Made by a program: the position numbers and the translations under genes. From GCA-2717185 sp964474755 (GTDB taxonomy: Bacteria; Pseudomonadota; Alphaproteobacteria; UBA8366; GCA-2717185), in NCBI GenBank assembly GCA_964474755.1, contig CAYYUG010000034.1:1-41147 (forward strand): a DNA stretch of 41,147 nt, in the 5' to 3' direction. This document shows, piece after piece, positions 41,017 to 41,147 of this stretch; the first letter of the stretch is position 1, and each line of letters starts with the position of its first letter. The notes beneath the pieces are model-generated. The model was not told the origin of the DNA, searched no databases, and worked only from the letters and a program-made list of their open reading frames with translations.

Positions 41017-41147
41017 TCCCATGGTCTTGCAGGTAAGAAGTGAACACATTGTGACGGTAGGTCTAAGCATTGCGAGAATGTTCCCACTCCGGTCTTACAA
41101 AATCTAGAACAACAATCTCAAGAAAAACTTAAATGAAAATGCCACGT

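Noticed and set aside
1..41147. tRNA, CRISPR, integrase or insertion sequence
   Set aside because: No T-loop signature with cloverleaf arms, spaced repeats, transposase motifs or long terminal inverted repeats were found by eye.

Overview
The window (41,147 bp, moderately GC-rich) looks like the chromosome of an alphaproteobacterium, probably free-living. Evidence: a class I lysyl-tRNA synthetase, a class 2 (quinone) dihydroorotate dehydrogenase, a HAD-IIA protein of the alphaproteobacterial 'DxWGVLH' type, and an ECF11 sigma factor paired with a ChrR zinc anti-sigma factor. I see no tRNA, rRNA, CRISPR array, integrase or intact insertion sequence.

Region 1 (1-9.3 kb) mixes housekeeping and accessory genes: a minus-strand Rieske oxygenase / RidA-like / OsmC-like operon, a HAD hydrolase, pyrD, a class IV (branched-chain type) aminotransferase with a recognisable sigma70-like promoter, lysK with a hairpin terminator, and glutathione-dependent formaldehyde dehydrogenase.

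Region 2 (9.3-31.9 kb) is a run of catabolic genes on both strands: alpha/beta hydrolase, cysteine hydrolase, double cupin, MFS carriers, a six-bladed NHL propeller, a UbiD decarboxylase followed by a VOC protein, a rhodanese, an old-yellow-enzyme/FAD fusion, a xylose-isomerase-like TIM barrel, an FAD oxidoreductase, an orphan molybdenum hydroxylase large subunit, a TauD dioxygenase, a PEP mutase/isocitrate lyase family enzyme, an LLM monooxygenase, an FMN reductase and a GMC oxidoreductase. There is no DNA-binding regulator in it. I infer degradation of small aromatic or N-methylated compounds, but no complete known pathway is visible.

Three short gene remnants lie at block borders: the C-terminus of an LLM-type protein (16.8 kb), the N-terminus of the bacterial proteasome homologue Anbu with an in-frame stop (17.5 kb), and the C-terminus of urease accessory protein UreG (32.0 kb). 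They point to past rearrangement and gene loss.

Region 3 (32.1-41.0 kb) is the most coherent system: a putative singlet-oxygen / membrane-lipid stress regulon. A divergent pair (ECF11 rpoE-chrR to the right; FAD oxidoreductase, DUF1365, cyclopropane-fatty-acid-type methyltransferase, GPH-type transporter and DUF3833 lipoprotein to the left) faces a second operon (58-residue protein, DUF6134, SDR, SnoaL-like). All three transcription units begin with the same promoter architecture, TGATCC-N17-GTA, seen directly in the sequence. The ChrR homologue keeps all eight zinc ligands of the Rhodobacter sphaeroides protein. The set resembles the sigmaE regulon linked to furan/methylated fatty acids, with two poorly described extra members (the 58-residue protein and DUF6134).
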